DNA of 64,000 nt, from assembly GCA_949987705.1 (NCBI GenBank), contig OX465281.1, forward strand, positions 222,303,978 to 222,367,977, read 5' to 3'. Under the pieces are notes generated by a model that was given only the letters and a program-made list of their open reading frames with translations, had not been told where the DNA came from and ran no database searches. Positions 36,010 to 47,220 of this stretch are shown one piece after another. The position numbers were made by a program, and so were the translations under genes. The stretch is from Thereva unica (Eukaryota > Arthropoda > Insecta > Diptera > Therevidae). The stretch's first letter is position 1. Each line of letters starts with the position of its first letter.

Positions 36010-36500
36010 TATATTACTAGCTGGAACCCGGTGCGTCTCGCTGCACCCATAAGCCAATAGTAGGGCGTGCGCCAAAACAATTGGGAATCTCAAAATCGCT
36101 TTTCCATTGGCAGTGAGAGTCCCAAATCCCACAACGAGAGAATATCCGAAAAGAAAAGTGTCACTCCGTTCGTTTTAAAACATAAAATCACCCGCTCATT
36201 TATATCCCCCATCACAACTCAACGGTCTCACTGCCACTCTTGTCGTGGTCAGATGGAAAAAGTGTAGATGTACATGAAATTTTTTGGGTGATTTGTCTGC
36301 GTTTTCCTTCCATCCCCATGCGCTCCACCGCCCCTAGAGCAAATCGATTGTGGAACAATCTTTCGCAGCCAGTATTTCCGGACTAGTAATACCTGGTAGA
36401 GCTTTAAATGTAGGGCGCATCGCTATCCCCTTCAACATGCTATGCTCTTGACTCCTCAAAAGACACAAGTTTCTTAGTGGGCGATGTCATTTCTTTTGTA
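36010..36500 (+). mobile_element. Possible Helitron-type 5' end
   Basis: TATTACTAGCTGGAACCCGG at 36012 followed by TGCGTCTCGCTGCACCC resembles the CTAGC-ACCCGG-CTTCGC starts seen in many insect Helitron-like repeats. No 3' hairpin with CTRR end was located, so this is tentative. Confidence 0.3.
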
Positions 36501-38022
36501 GTAAAATTTGGAATCTAACCGCTCCAAATGATTATAAAAAATTTGAATAATTTTCAGTAGAAATAGATTAAAAACAGCTTTTATTAAATAATTTCTACGA
36601 ATAATATAAACTATTCAATTTCAACATTATTTTTCACGTCACGTACTCATTCGTGATGCACCCGGGGCTGCAATATAACTTTGATGCGTTTATGTAAAGA
36701 AAGTGATTCATTCCAGACATTGCAATAAGTAGTAAAAGTTTACAATGGTGGGAAGGAATCTTCTACATCATCAACTCTGTCATGAGGGGCACGAACAAAG
36801 TGGATCGTCGTAAATTGCTAAAAGGTCCTCCCTTTATCGTTCCAGCAAATAAATTGTTCTGCAAGATTCTGAACACTTCGCAATTGCAGCGTGTTGCAGC
36901 GACAGATACAATATAAATTTTACAACAACCCCCAACCCACTTGGAGACGGGATGTTTGGGATTTTTAAATTAAGTGGATACTATAAAACATCAAAGTTGT
37001 AAATTTTTAATAAGACGAATTCGCATCTTAGTTTTGTAGAACGTCGCTTAAAAGCGGACGCAAGGGTGATGAAGTGTAAGTGCACACAGTCGCCCACATT
37101 TGCTCAAAAATAGCGCAATTCCCTTAAAAATAGGAGAATTAAAAGGGCTGGCCAACGGCCTCCTGCGGAAAGGTCCTTAAAGCGAGCCTGAAAGGCTTTG
37201 ATGGAAATTAATTTATGGTTTTTCCCTTTCAGTTTAGGCGAGTTTCACTCTTCTTCGGAAGGCAAACCTCAATTAAGAAGTTTTTAGCTTCCAACTGTTT
37301 TCAAAATGGTCCAGGAATGAAGGAATATATTTTAATTAATTTCTGATTTTCTGAAATGTTCGCTTTTGATGTGTAAAAAGCGCCGACTTTGTACCAGTTT
37401 GGCTGCTGAGCATCTTTTTCGTGCTCTTTATTAAAATAACTTTTTTATCCCCCCCACCAGCGCTAAAGTTTCGTGCATATAAACAAACAAACAGTTGGCA
37501 GTTTGTAACATAAATTAATTCTTGCTAAGTTTGTTTAATTTTGCATTAATTCACTTCGTAATTATTGCTGCTTTTATCTGGGCGTTGTGGCAGCGATTGT
37601 GTGCTTAAGATAACGATATATTCTTAAGGAGAAGAAGCCCTTAGCTCAGATTGATGGCTATATAACTCTAGATAAATAAAGTTTATCTAGTTTAATGCTA
37701 ATGAGGAAATGTTAACGAGAAACGAGTTAAGGGATTAGAGCTGCAAATCTGTCGGGCTTCCGAATTGGATTTTAGCAGTTTTCGGATTAAATCTTTTTAT
37801 AAAGTATTCCCCCACCCGATGACAGTGGCTGTTATAATTTTATTTCGAGGATTAAGACCACGATTTCGATGCAATTTAATTTATCACAGTTATATCGTCT
37901 TAAGGATTTAAACAAAAGTAATAAAGATGGAAATGAAGAGTTTTAATTCACTTGAGATTATGTAATAACACCGGGAAGTAAATTTGTTTATGAAATATTT
38001 TACATTTAAAGTATCTATAGTA
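36500..38022. other. Unassigned intronic DNA
   Basis: No coding sequence or repeat with clear ends. Confidence 0.4.
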
Positions 38023-38185
38023 GCCCTAATAAGAAATCTCGCTGGCTTAACCGGTTAATAATATGGTTCCGCTTAGGTGGAGTATTCACCTAGCGTAAGG
38101 TACTCTTCCTGGTTTATCTGGTACTAGGAGGCAAAAAACTCGGACGAGGCTGACTCCCGCTAACCCCAGCGATTTCGGGTCTTGC
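38023..38185 (+). repeat. Dispersed repeat R1, copy 2
   Basis: Matches 34689-34895 in block order (CCCTAATAAGAAATCTC, CGGTTAATAA, TTCCGCTTAGGT, GACGAGGCTGACTCCCGCTA). No LINE-type tail follows. Confidence 0.6.
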
Positions 38186-38439
38186 TTAGCCGGATGTGAT
38201 TGAGGATACCCGCTTTCAAAAAATCGAGACCCCGTTTAAAAAAATGTTTCCATGAAACTAACCATTGCGGAGCGTAGGACTGGGAATTTGTAGGAAAATG
38301 TGGCCATCTTATTGTACGCACATGTGTACTAACCAACTAACCAAACATATTTACACATGGGGGTCCTCAATCCCGAACTTTTCGATACCTTCTTACACGT
38401 TTTTCGGAGGGATAGATATATTGGCTCAGACGGCAGTGA

Positions 38440-39392
38440 TGTAGACCAAACATTACCATGTACAACATAACGAATTACAGAGTGCGATACAATCCTTAAA
38501 AAACAACAAATCTCCAGTAATAGATAACATACCAGCAGAGTTTATCAAACAAGAAGACGAATCGCTTTCAGCAGCTATACATGAATTATTATGCATATGG
38601 AGGAACGAATGCCCGAAGATTGGGAGCAAAGCATTATCTGCCCAACACACAAGAAAGCGGACATTTTTAACTGTGGAAACTATAGAGGCATATCTCTTTT
38701 AAGCACTGATTAAAGCCAGATTGGGACCTTATGAAGAAGAGGCAATATAATATAGCAGGATTCAGAAGAAATAGATATACAATGGACCAACTTTTTTCAA
38801 CAAGGCAAATCCTCCCAAAATGTGTATCAACTTTTCATCGACTTCAAACAACCATATGAATCTACAGATAAAATACGTATGCGACGATCCTGGACCTAAA
38901 CATACCCCTAAAGATAGTGAAGCTAACAAAAATGACTGTGGAAAATACAAGGTGTACAGTCAGAGTACAAGAAGAATTGACGGAGTCCTTCCCAGTCAAG
39001 CAAGGCTTAAGGGCCCAATACACGAGCGCTCCATCTGACTTACGCCACGCCAAAGCAACAACAATTTGTATGCACTTGTCATTTGTATACAAAAAAATTG
39101 TTGTTGTATTGGCGTGGCGTAAGTCGGATGGAGCGCTCGTGTATTGGGCCCTTAAAAGCAGGGCGATGGGTTGACACCCATGATATTTAATCTCTGCCTT
39201 TGCTTTCACAAAGTAAACATTTATAAGAACGCAACCCTGCTTAACAAATCAAAACAATTGGCAGGATATACCGACGATATAAACTGCCTTATATAACTGT
39301 CATACCTTAGAGAAATATTCATGGAAATAGAAGATGGAACCAGACATATAGGGCTGCAAATAAATGCAGACAAAACGAATTTGACTACCTGG
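38440..39392 (+). mobile_element. RTE-like LINE reverse transcriptase relic, interrupted by a MITE
   Basis: The plus strand encodes LRNNKSPVIDNIPAEFIKQE, then AIHELLCIWRNECP, ICPTHKKADIF, CGNYRGISLLST, TMDQLFSTRQIL, and YQLFIDFKQPYESTDK, all RT finger/palm blocks. The reading reaches FPVKQGL at 39005 where a 149-bp hairpin element is inserted, and resumes after 39155 with LTPMIFNLCLCF, KNATLLNKSKQLAGYTDDIN and FMEIEDGTRHIGLQINADKT. The catalytic box reads YTDD instead of YADD. There are several frameshifts and stops. Confidence 0.85.
39007..39155. mobile_element. TTAA-flanked hairpin MITE
   Basis: An almost perfect inverted repeat: TTAAGGGCCCAATACACGAG at 39007 and its mirror ending GGGCCCTTAA at 39155, with arms of about 65-70 bp and a short loop near 39075. 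It sits inside the RT relic. A partial second copy is at 48430-48505. Confidence 0.9.
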
Positions 39393-39828
39393 CTAAGGGT
39401 GCACTGAGACCGTGATTGTTGTCGTGGCGGTGGTGTGGTGAGTAAATGGCAAGTGAAATATTTTATTCATACGGAATCAAGGAAGGCAGCGCGCATCGAG
39501 ATAGTGTAGTGTTTTGCAAGCGGACTGGCACCACTTAGTTGCCACTAGTCTCCGACAAGGTTAATTTTGGTGTGGAAAATGCTACTTCACCGCCACCTTG
39601 GGCTTACATTTTGATTTTGTTTTAACGTTTTGCACACATGCAAGTGCATTTTGATATTTTAATTGAAAAAATCATGTGGAAAATCGATGGCGCGAAGTGG
39701 TGCCTGCAACTTTGGTGCGCATTAAACCACTATGATGCCATCGTGCGGTCATCCCACTAACACACCACTTGCAGCTTAATCACCGCCACTTCATAGCCAC
39801 CCCACTTCAGTGCGCGTCTTGGCTTAGC
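39392..39828. mobile_element. Possible TIR element
   Basis: GCTAAGGGTGCACTGAG at 39393 and, inverted, GCTAAGCCAAGACGCGCACTG at the right end near 39828 share GCTAAG and GCACTGA blocks. The repeat is short and imperfect. No coding content. Confidence 0.4.
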
Positions 39829-39989
39829 AAACACCCTTTTGTACCAACGTGTCATTCAGATCATGGAGTTTGTAGGGAAAAGAGGATGGGATTCGATTCT
39901 GAAGAAAATGGCAATTAAACTTAGTGGAGCATTCGCAATGACAATCGGAATAGCATTTCTTCAGGTCTGCTATACGCCTACAGTGGCTC

Positions 39990-40065
39990 AGTAGTCTATA
40001 GGGGGCAAAAGTTACCACCATCGATGAGTTTGATGTCACGGTTTTGCGTCCAGCCACGAGTAGGT
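39990..40065 (-). mobile_element. LINE C-terminal fragment
   Basis: The minus strand of 40017-40057 encodes a short stretch ending NRDIKLIDGG, matching NRAIKLIGDS of the 63 kb LINE, and the nucleotides match around GATGAGTTTGATG-CACGGTTTTGC. The match ends at about 40060. Confidence 0.5.
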
Positions 40066-40155
40066 ACTGTTTCAGACAATAGCATACATAAAAGAAGCAG
40101 GGCCCTATGCAGGACTTTTATATTATAGCCCGGGAACTGGCATCTCTTATTAGTG

Positions 40156-43100
40156 CGGGAGCCGACGTAACAATTGGTCAAACATTTGATCAATTTTGGT
40201 ACTGATGTAAAACGATTAAAAATGATGTTTTAAGAATGAAATGGACGGTCAGCTGGCCAAATTGGTGGCGGAAGGAACAGCAAAGGGGGGGAAACTTGTT
40301 AAAAAAACTAAAAAAAAAAAACATATGATCATTATTTATTTGATATTGTACTCAAAGATTATCGATAAAAGTATTAGGAAAAAACAGTCAGCTGGACTAA
40401 CTGCGGGTATTTCGTCGTCAGCTGATCGCTCAAACGAGTAAATTTTTTTTTTTAAACATTTGATCATTTACAATTTTTTTATTATGTTACTTTGATCATT
40501 CTAATGTTCAAAAATCGCAATCAGCTGCCTCTTTGTTAAGGAATTAACCGTCAGCTGGCCGAAAAAAAAAATTGCAACACTCCGTAGCAACGGAACGGCG
40601 ATATCATCAGCTACTTTGCGGCAAATTCATGCCGGCCTTAGCTTCCTAAAAACAAGTGAAATGGCTCCCGCTTAAAAGTTTTGTGTTTTTTGATTAAAAT
40701 CGACTGGTAAACAAATCGAGTTTAGTGAAGAAATAGTAAAAAAGTGCAATGACATTTTGGAGTTATGCATAAAATATAAATTAATCATGGCAGATGTAAA
40801 AATGCCAAATGCTATAAATAATGGTGAATGTTATCATGCACAGTGCTACCGTCGTTTTAGTGCATTGCCTCCAAAATATAGATCAGTAAAAATGTCAAAA
40901 TATGTATTTTTCTATTAGGAAAATAGGGAATCTTACGTAAAGGTGAGCGTAGATGGCGATTAACGAATATTAAGAGTTAGACCTTCTAAAAAAGGCAAAG
41001 TATTATTTTTGAAGTTGTTTGGCTTAAATATTTTGTGTCTTTAAACATCTTGCGGCGCACAGCTATTTCCCAATGCATCCGAAGTTTTTGATTTTTCGAA
41101 AATAAATGATTATTATCCAAATGCTCAGCAGAAAAATATAAGATTTTATCCTCGAATAACCGACAAAACAAAAAAAATCAAAATTGTTACACCCAGACAC
41201 AAATGTCATTTCATGTTTACATTATACCACAATAGTACCAGTAAGATTCCTTAATGTTTTAATAAATTTTATTGAATTTTAATTTAAATAAAATTAAATA
41301 AGAATTACACAATTCGAAATAATAATATAATTTGTATTAATTTTAAAGTAGTTCAATTGATAATGCAGCGTCTTTACAAGGGATTACTTAATAGAGTTTA
41401 GGCAAACAAAATCGCAGAATAATCCCGATTTACTATATATTTTCAACGAGTACGAAAATTATAGAAAAGCGACTTTAGATGGCAAACACGGCAAAACTCC
41501 TAAATTTTATATGATTTATGTAAATTTAGTTAATTATTATTTAATGTTGCAAGCGAGTATTCGAACGGCTAATCTTAATCTTTTTAAGTTTGTTCTTCCT
41601 TTTATTACCAATATTTCTTTACTTTCAACCAACAAAACTATTCAAGATATACTGTAAGTGTAAGGTATCTTGACAATGTCATGAACGTTGATGTAACGCA
41701 TCCAGGGTTAGAATTAATTTTTGGAATTAAAAGAACTGAAAAACCTTTTTCAAGAATTCCAATTGATTTAACTTTGGAACAAACAATTAATGCTGATGCT
41801 GCCAACAAACTCACAGGCATAACCCACACTACTAATTCAATTTCCGCTAGACAAGGGTGGTGTAAAAGTCACAGTATTCGTTCCGCTATTATTGCAAACG
41901 TTATGGATAGAGCTAATTTAAGATCTGCACAGGATATTACAGCAGATTTGAAAGAATGCGTCTTTAGAAAATTTAATCAAATGCTCCATCAGTTAGTTGA
42001 TAATATTAAATATAATATGAACCCTTTTTCTCCTTTACTAGATAAGGATAATTTGTACAATGTCTCAACTGGTCAGGCAGTTAATGATGAAATAGCCAAT
42101 TTTTTACTAAACGTAGAGGAATTAGGCAATACTCAAAGGGAACAATACATAAGAGAATGTCATCATGACAGCCAAAGATTTGAAAAGTCAATCAAAAATA
42201 ATAAAACGTTGAATTTTACCTCTGCAATGCCCAAACAGAAGATTTCATCTGCTGGAAACTTAGTGGAAGTGCGTATGGAACGTGATTTATTTGGTCAATT
42301 ACTAAGAGTTTCTTTGGAAAAAAAATTAATTTAGAGAAGGCGTTATCTTATCCTTTAACACCCGTTCCTTTTTCTATGTGTCATGTAGATGGAACAATAT
42401 GTAAAACTGACAAATCTGTTTTATTAAAAATATTGGAAAAAGAAATAAAACATACAGAACTTACGCATTATGACGTCATTATTTTTGACGGTTTTTTTAT
42501 GCTCCATACAATGAGAGACGTTCCTGCTACGTTTGGTAACATTGCTAAACAATTTTTACAAATGGTTACGTCAAATGCGGCATCAACCGTAATATAGCAT
42601 TTGATCGTTATTTTTCTCCATCTATTAAAGATAATGAACATAAAATGCGGGGCACTTGCAAAGGTCAAAGTGTTAAAATTATCGGGCAAAATCAACAAAG
42701 AACAAGTGATTTTCATAAAGATTTGAAGAACATGTATTTTAAAGAAGCTTTTGTTGAGTTTTTAATTAAAGAATGGTCCAACGATTATATGTTTCCGTAC
42801 TTTAAAAAAACCGTTTATGTAAATTTTGATTATTGTTACAAATTTCAAACCCAGCATGCAATGGTTTCAAAAGAGCACGTCAGTGCTTTATCTTGCCCTT
42901 CTCAAGAAGAAGCTGATACAAAACTTATTTTCCAGTCTGTAAAATTGACCACAAGGCACGCGTGCTGTTAAGGTGTTCCAACGCCGATATAGCGGTGATA
43001 ATGCTTGGGAACATGGAATTGATTAATAATGAGGTACAGATTTATATTACAGTAACAGGAAATCGTGTCCGGTGCATAAATATAAATTAATTGTATGCTA

Positions 43101-44648
43101 CTTTGAGTAAAGATTTAGCCGCTGCATTGCCCGCATTTCATGCTTTCACTGGGTCCTTTTTCAGGAAAGGAAAACTTAAGACTTTTAAAATACTTAAAAA
43201 TAGCAAAAAAATCATTAATGCGTTTAGTATTTTACACAATTCAAACTTTGAAACTGTAGATAGTATAATGCCTATCATAGAAAAATTTGTATGCATCATC
43301 TACAATTTAAAGAATATATGTAAAGTAAATGATGCAAGAGTAGCAACATTTCTTCGAAATTACAAATTTGATGTAAATGAAGAAACGTTTCAACTACCTG
43401 TAAAGAATATTGATGGTTCACAAATGCCACCATCGCTTGCAGAATTGAAACAGCACCTTTTGCGAACAATATACATAACCAAATTGTGGCGCAGCGCGCA
43501 CCAATCAGATCAATGTTTATGTAAACCAACTGATTATGAATGGGAGGAAAAGGATAACGAATATTCTTTTAAATGGTTTGCTGGTGAGCAACTACCTCCG
43601 TCAATAGAAATCATTAGTACTAGTGAGCATGATCTTGACAAAGGTATTCTGCATAAGTCGCCACTTAAATCAATGTACATATATAATAATCATAATAAAA
43701 TAAAATGTATTTTTTGCAGATGTTGCTGACGTTGCACAAAGTGAAGAGGAAAATATTGACAGTGAGTTTTCAAGTTTTGGGTCGGAGGATTCATTGTCTG
43801 AAAATTCAGATAGTTCTGAGTCTGAATTAACCGGAGAAGAGGAAAATTAATATAACGCTATATAAATTACATTTAAAAAACAAAACAAAAATTTCTATCT
43901 GTGTTAAAAAGATTTCATAATTTCATAATTTCCATAAAAATAATGACTAAAAATATTAGTGCTTTTTAATCCTGCAAGTTTACTTTCAATGTAATATTAT
44001 TTTATTTACATTAATAATAAGGTGAAGATTCACTTTTTAGTAAGAAACAATATGCTATAAATTTAAAAAAAATGGTTGATCATTCCTGTAGGTAAAACAG
44101 TTTTTTAAAAAATTTTATAAAATTGAGAAAAAACAGGATGAGCTGACCCTTTGTGAGTAGAAACCCCGTCAGCTTAAGCTTTAAAGGCCAAGCGCCTCGG
44201 AAAATGCAAACGGCAATTTGACCTTTCGGCGGCCAGCTGACGGTTAATTCCTTAACAAAGGGGCAGCTGATTGCGATTTTTGAACATTAGAATGATCAAA
44301 GTAACATAATAAAAAAATTTGTAAATGATCAAATGTTTTCAAAAAAAAAAAAAAAAATTTTTACGCGTTTGAGCGATCAGCTGACGACGAAATACCCGCA
44401 GTTAGCCCAGCTGACTGTTTTTTCCTAATACTTTTATCGATAATCTTTGACTACAATATAAAATAAATAATGATCATATATTTTTTTTTTTTAGTTTTTT
44501 TTAACAAGTTTAGCTCCCTTTGCTGTTCCTTCCGCCACCAATTTGGCCAGCTGACCGTCCATTTCATTCTTAAAACATTATTTTTAATCGTTTTACATCA
44601 GTACCAAAATTGATCAAATGTTTGACTTTTTTGTTACGTCGGCTCCCG
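40156..44648 (+). mobile_element. 4.5 kb DNA transposon with ~410 bp terminal inverted repeats
   Basis: Left (40156-40561) and right (44231-44648) arms are inverted copies of each other, beginning CGGGAGCCGACGTAACAA and differing by small indels and substitutions. Each arm carries about five CAGCTG palindromes, usually as GTCAGCTG, which look like subterminal transposase-binding sites. Between them lies one broken gene on the plus strand (40694-43850). No target duplication could be confirmed at the flanks. The long TIRs and coding content resemble no superfamily I can name with certainty. Confidence 0.85.
40694..43850 (+). pseudogene. Transposon gene with nuclease-like C-terminal half, decayed
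   Basis: Pieces read in order across frameshifts. 40694-40918: Zn-like start with CYHAQCYRRFSALPP. 41420-41650: LDGKHGKTPKFYMIYVNLV. 41640-42334: RYLDNVMNVDVTHPG, KPFSRIPIDLTLEQTINADA, TNSISARQGWCKSHSIR. 42340-42597: FSMCHVDGTICKTDKS. 42600-42971: KNMYFKEAFVEFLIKEWSN, SCPSQEEADTKLIFQS. 42960-43060: RCSNADIAVIMLGNMELI. 43091 on: LPAFHAFTGSFFRKGK. The EEADT plus ADIAVIML pairing resembles acidic metal-binding motifs of FEN/XPG-like PIN nucleases (inference). A possible 76-nt intron (43644-43719) leads to an acidic tail ending at 43850. From memory, the family recurs as uncharacterised proteins in aphids, molluscs and cnidarians. Confidence 0.7.
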
Positions 44649-44649
44649 G

Positions 44650-45278
44650 ACTATATGGAATGTACATGAGCTCACGATCATGCCGTGATATGTGCTTATG
44701 TTGTATTTTGGAAGGAGTGTGAGTTACGCGGACTACCGTCATCATCGAGGTTGTGAAATGGTGTAGAGGGTTGAGAAAAAATCATTTCTAAGTATTACGA
44801 AAAGATCGGGAATTGACACAGGAGCGTCGACAGATATGGAGATTCGACGCCATCCAGTAGATATTACCTTAATTGAACGGCCAGAAGTAAAACTGTCACT
44901 GGTGGTACCGTGCATCCGGGCTACAAGGGATACAAAATACCGTTTCACGAGCCTACATAGACTACGGCCTATTTTATGGAGAAAATACTATTTATAAATG
45001 ACACATTCACACTTATAAAATAATTCAAGTTACGTGCACTAAAAGTGGATGTAGTTTTCTTAAATCCTACAGGGGGGAGTATTGTAAGGGCCAGCAGAAT
45101 TTATCAACAAGATCAAGTCTTCCTCGTGGAGACATTTATACAATCCTGAAGAGAACTCCATCCACTGCGTGAGCGTTGTACTCGAAAACAGGGTTGGCAT
45201 ATCAGCTTCGTCTAAAGAAAAATTTGAGAGGAACAGAGGTGTTAATTAATCGGTAAAATGTATTAGTATGTCATACAA
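44650..45278. other. Unassigned DNA with a possible polypurine tract
   Basis: AGGGGGGAG at about 45070 followed by TATTGTAAGG resembles a polypurine tract next to an LTR start, but no paired LTR or coding region was found. Confidence 0.25.
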
Positions 45279-45279
45279 T

Positions 45280-45376
45280 GGTGGTAGGACGTAAGTTGTT
45301 TCAATCGATCTCTTCATACAAAACTTCCAGATTTTTGTATGAAGAGGTCGATTGAAACAAGTTAATTGCTACCACC
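45280..45376. repeat. Hairpin-forming palindrome (MITE-like)
   Basis: Arms TTGTTTCAATCGATCTCTTC and its inverse GAAGAGGTCGATTGAAACAA surround a loop of about 8-10 nt; GGTGGTA and TACCACC mark the outer ends. Confidence 0.8.
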
Positions 45377-45379
45377 CCA

Positions 45380-47060
45380 CAATTTTCACACTCTGAAGTT
45401 TTTACTTGTGGAGTTCATGCGATCCAGTAAAACTCCCAAAAACAGTCATGACGGTCGTTTCAAGACGTTCCAGTTTCAAACGAATACCTCTTGCTTCGCA
45501 TAAAACTGTTGTTGTGTGTCATTTTCGATGGATATTAACGCTCTATGAATTTCATTGCACCATTCGCGTAAACTTTTGCATGCGGCTGCACGAGCTGACC
45601 TGATAGAATGGCGAAATGGGCTCGAAGGAGTTCCCAACTTCTCTTAGCTGCTTTAAACTGCACATTCATCTATTAAATTGAGCGAATGTGCTGAGCTGAT
45701 CATGTGATTTCTGTCCTGTGTTTGGAATAAGCTTGACGAATCGTTCTACAGGTTATCCATTAAATACCTCAAAACGTCAACTTAAAGTGTCAATATCTCG
45801 AAAACTAAGCGTGATATCGAAAAATTGTATTTCAAAATTTTTCTTTTTTGTGGTGATTCATCGAAATCGATCGTCAAAAATCGGGCCACGGAAACAGAAG
45901 AGGTGCCAATAAAAGGAGAAGAGATAAAAAAATTGGACCCAAAGATGGACCGGTAGCATCCGTATTATTCCTCTTTGAGCTATCCTCAACTGAAATCTCT
46001 TGACGAAACTTGGTCCTCACTTCTTGCATACCTCCAGCGCTTGCACTATAAGGCAAATTAATTATTGTCTCCTCAATCTCACATTTATGTTTCTTTCAGA
46101 AGTTTATGAGTTATATTTACTTTTTCACTATTTTTCAAATTCCGCATCCGATCGTCCGCATTGACAGTCGTAGCTTATAGATAGTATAGCCTTATATAGA
46201 TTTTTATTGAATAAAAAAAGAAACAGAAAACTTTAATCAGAAACTTTCAATGTATAACCGAACATCGAAATATGTTGGCCAAACCTAAACAATCACACCA
46301 ATAAATTTATGCAAATACATAACATATTAGTAGACATTGTTCAAATTAATCTTAAAACGCAGCCACTAGTAGACGATATTTTATGTAAATGTCTTGCCCA
46401 AATACAATGACCAAAAAAAAAAAATGTTTTGATTAGCATAAAACAAGTTAAAAATGGCGGCTTTAACTCATTTATGGACTTTCTACAAATTCTGCTTGTT
46501 TTCCTAATATAAAATTTCCAGTCTATGCGGATGTTTGTAGTGGTCGAAATAAACACACTACAACGAAAAAAATATATGTATATGAAAAACAATTTTTTTA
46601 GTTATAAAATTTCTCCAGACATTTTTGCGATGACATAGATTTTCTATTGAATGTAGTTAGTATCAGACTTAGCCACGCGAATAGCACAAATTACTGACCT
46701 ACATGCTGTCGGTTTTACAGGTGATATAAAGGCAATCTTTCCGGTAGATATTTCTACAAAATTTGACTGAATTCCCACAATTCGATATGAAAGATGGCAG
46801 CGTTTAACACGGCACCAAGCTATAAATCTTGCATCAATAACAAGTCTTTTGGCAGAGGTCAACGCCCAGTATTTGTTAATATACCTGCAAAATTTCAGTA
46901 AACTTTCCTCGGCGAAATTCCAGGAAGATAGAGATACATACTAGTGAAATTCGCGAACCAATAAAGAATAGACGAAAAGACGACGATGAACTGGAATAAA
47001 TTACCTGTTGTTTGTTATATACTGCAAAATTTACAAAAAAAAAAATGCAACCTGTATATA
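45380..47060. other. Upstream region of host gene 2, no gene seen
   Basis: Short open frames without family features. It may hold regulatory DNA for the secreted-protein gene at 47221. Confidence 0.4.
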
Positions 47061-47067
47061 ACTGCTG

Positions 47068-47100
47068 TATAAAAGACTAGCATCAAACGAAACTATCAGT
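47068..47100 (+). promoter_or_regulatory. Core promoter of host gene 2 (TATA + Inr)
   Basis: TATAAAAG at 47068-47075 and an arthropod initiator ATCAGTTT with A+1 at about 47098 are spaced 30 nt apart, the standard distance. The predicted 5' UTR is about 123 nt with no ATG seen before 47221. Confidence 0.75.
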
Positions 47101-47220
47101 TTAGTTCTTGAACCTCCGCTTCTAGCATACGACAAGATTCATTACTGTGATAGCACCGCTGGATACCACATCGAACATCCTGATGTTCCTTTGAAACTGG
47201 ATTAATTTAACAGTTGCAAA

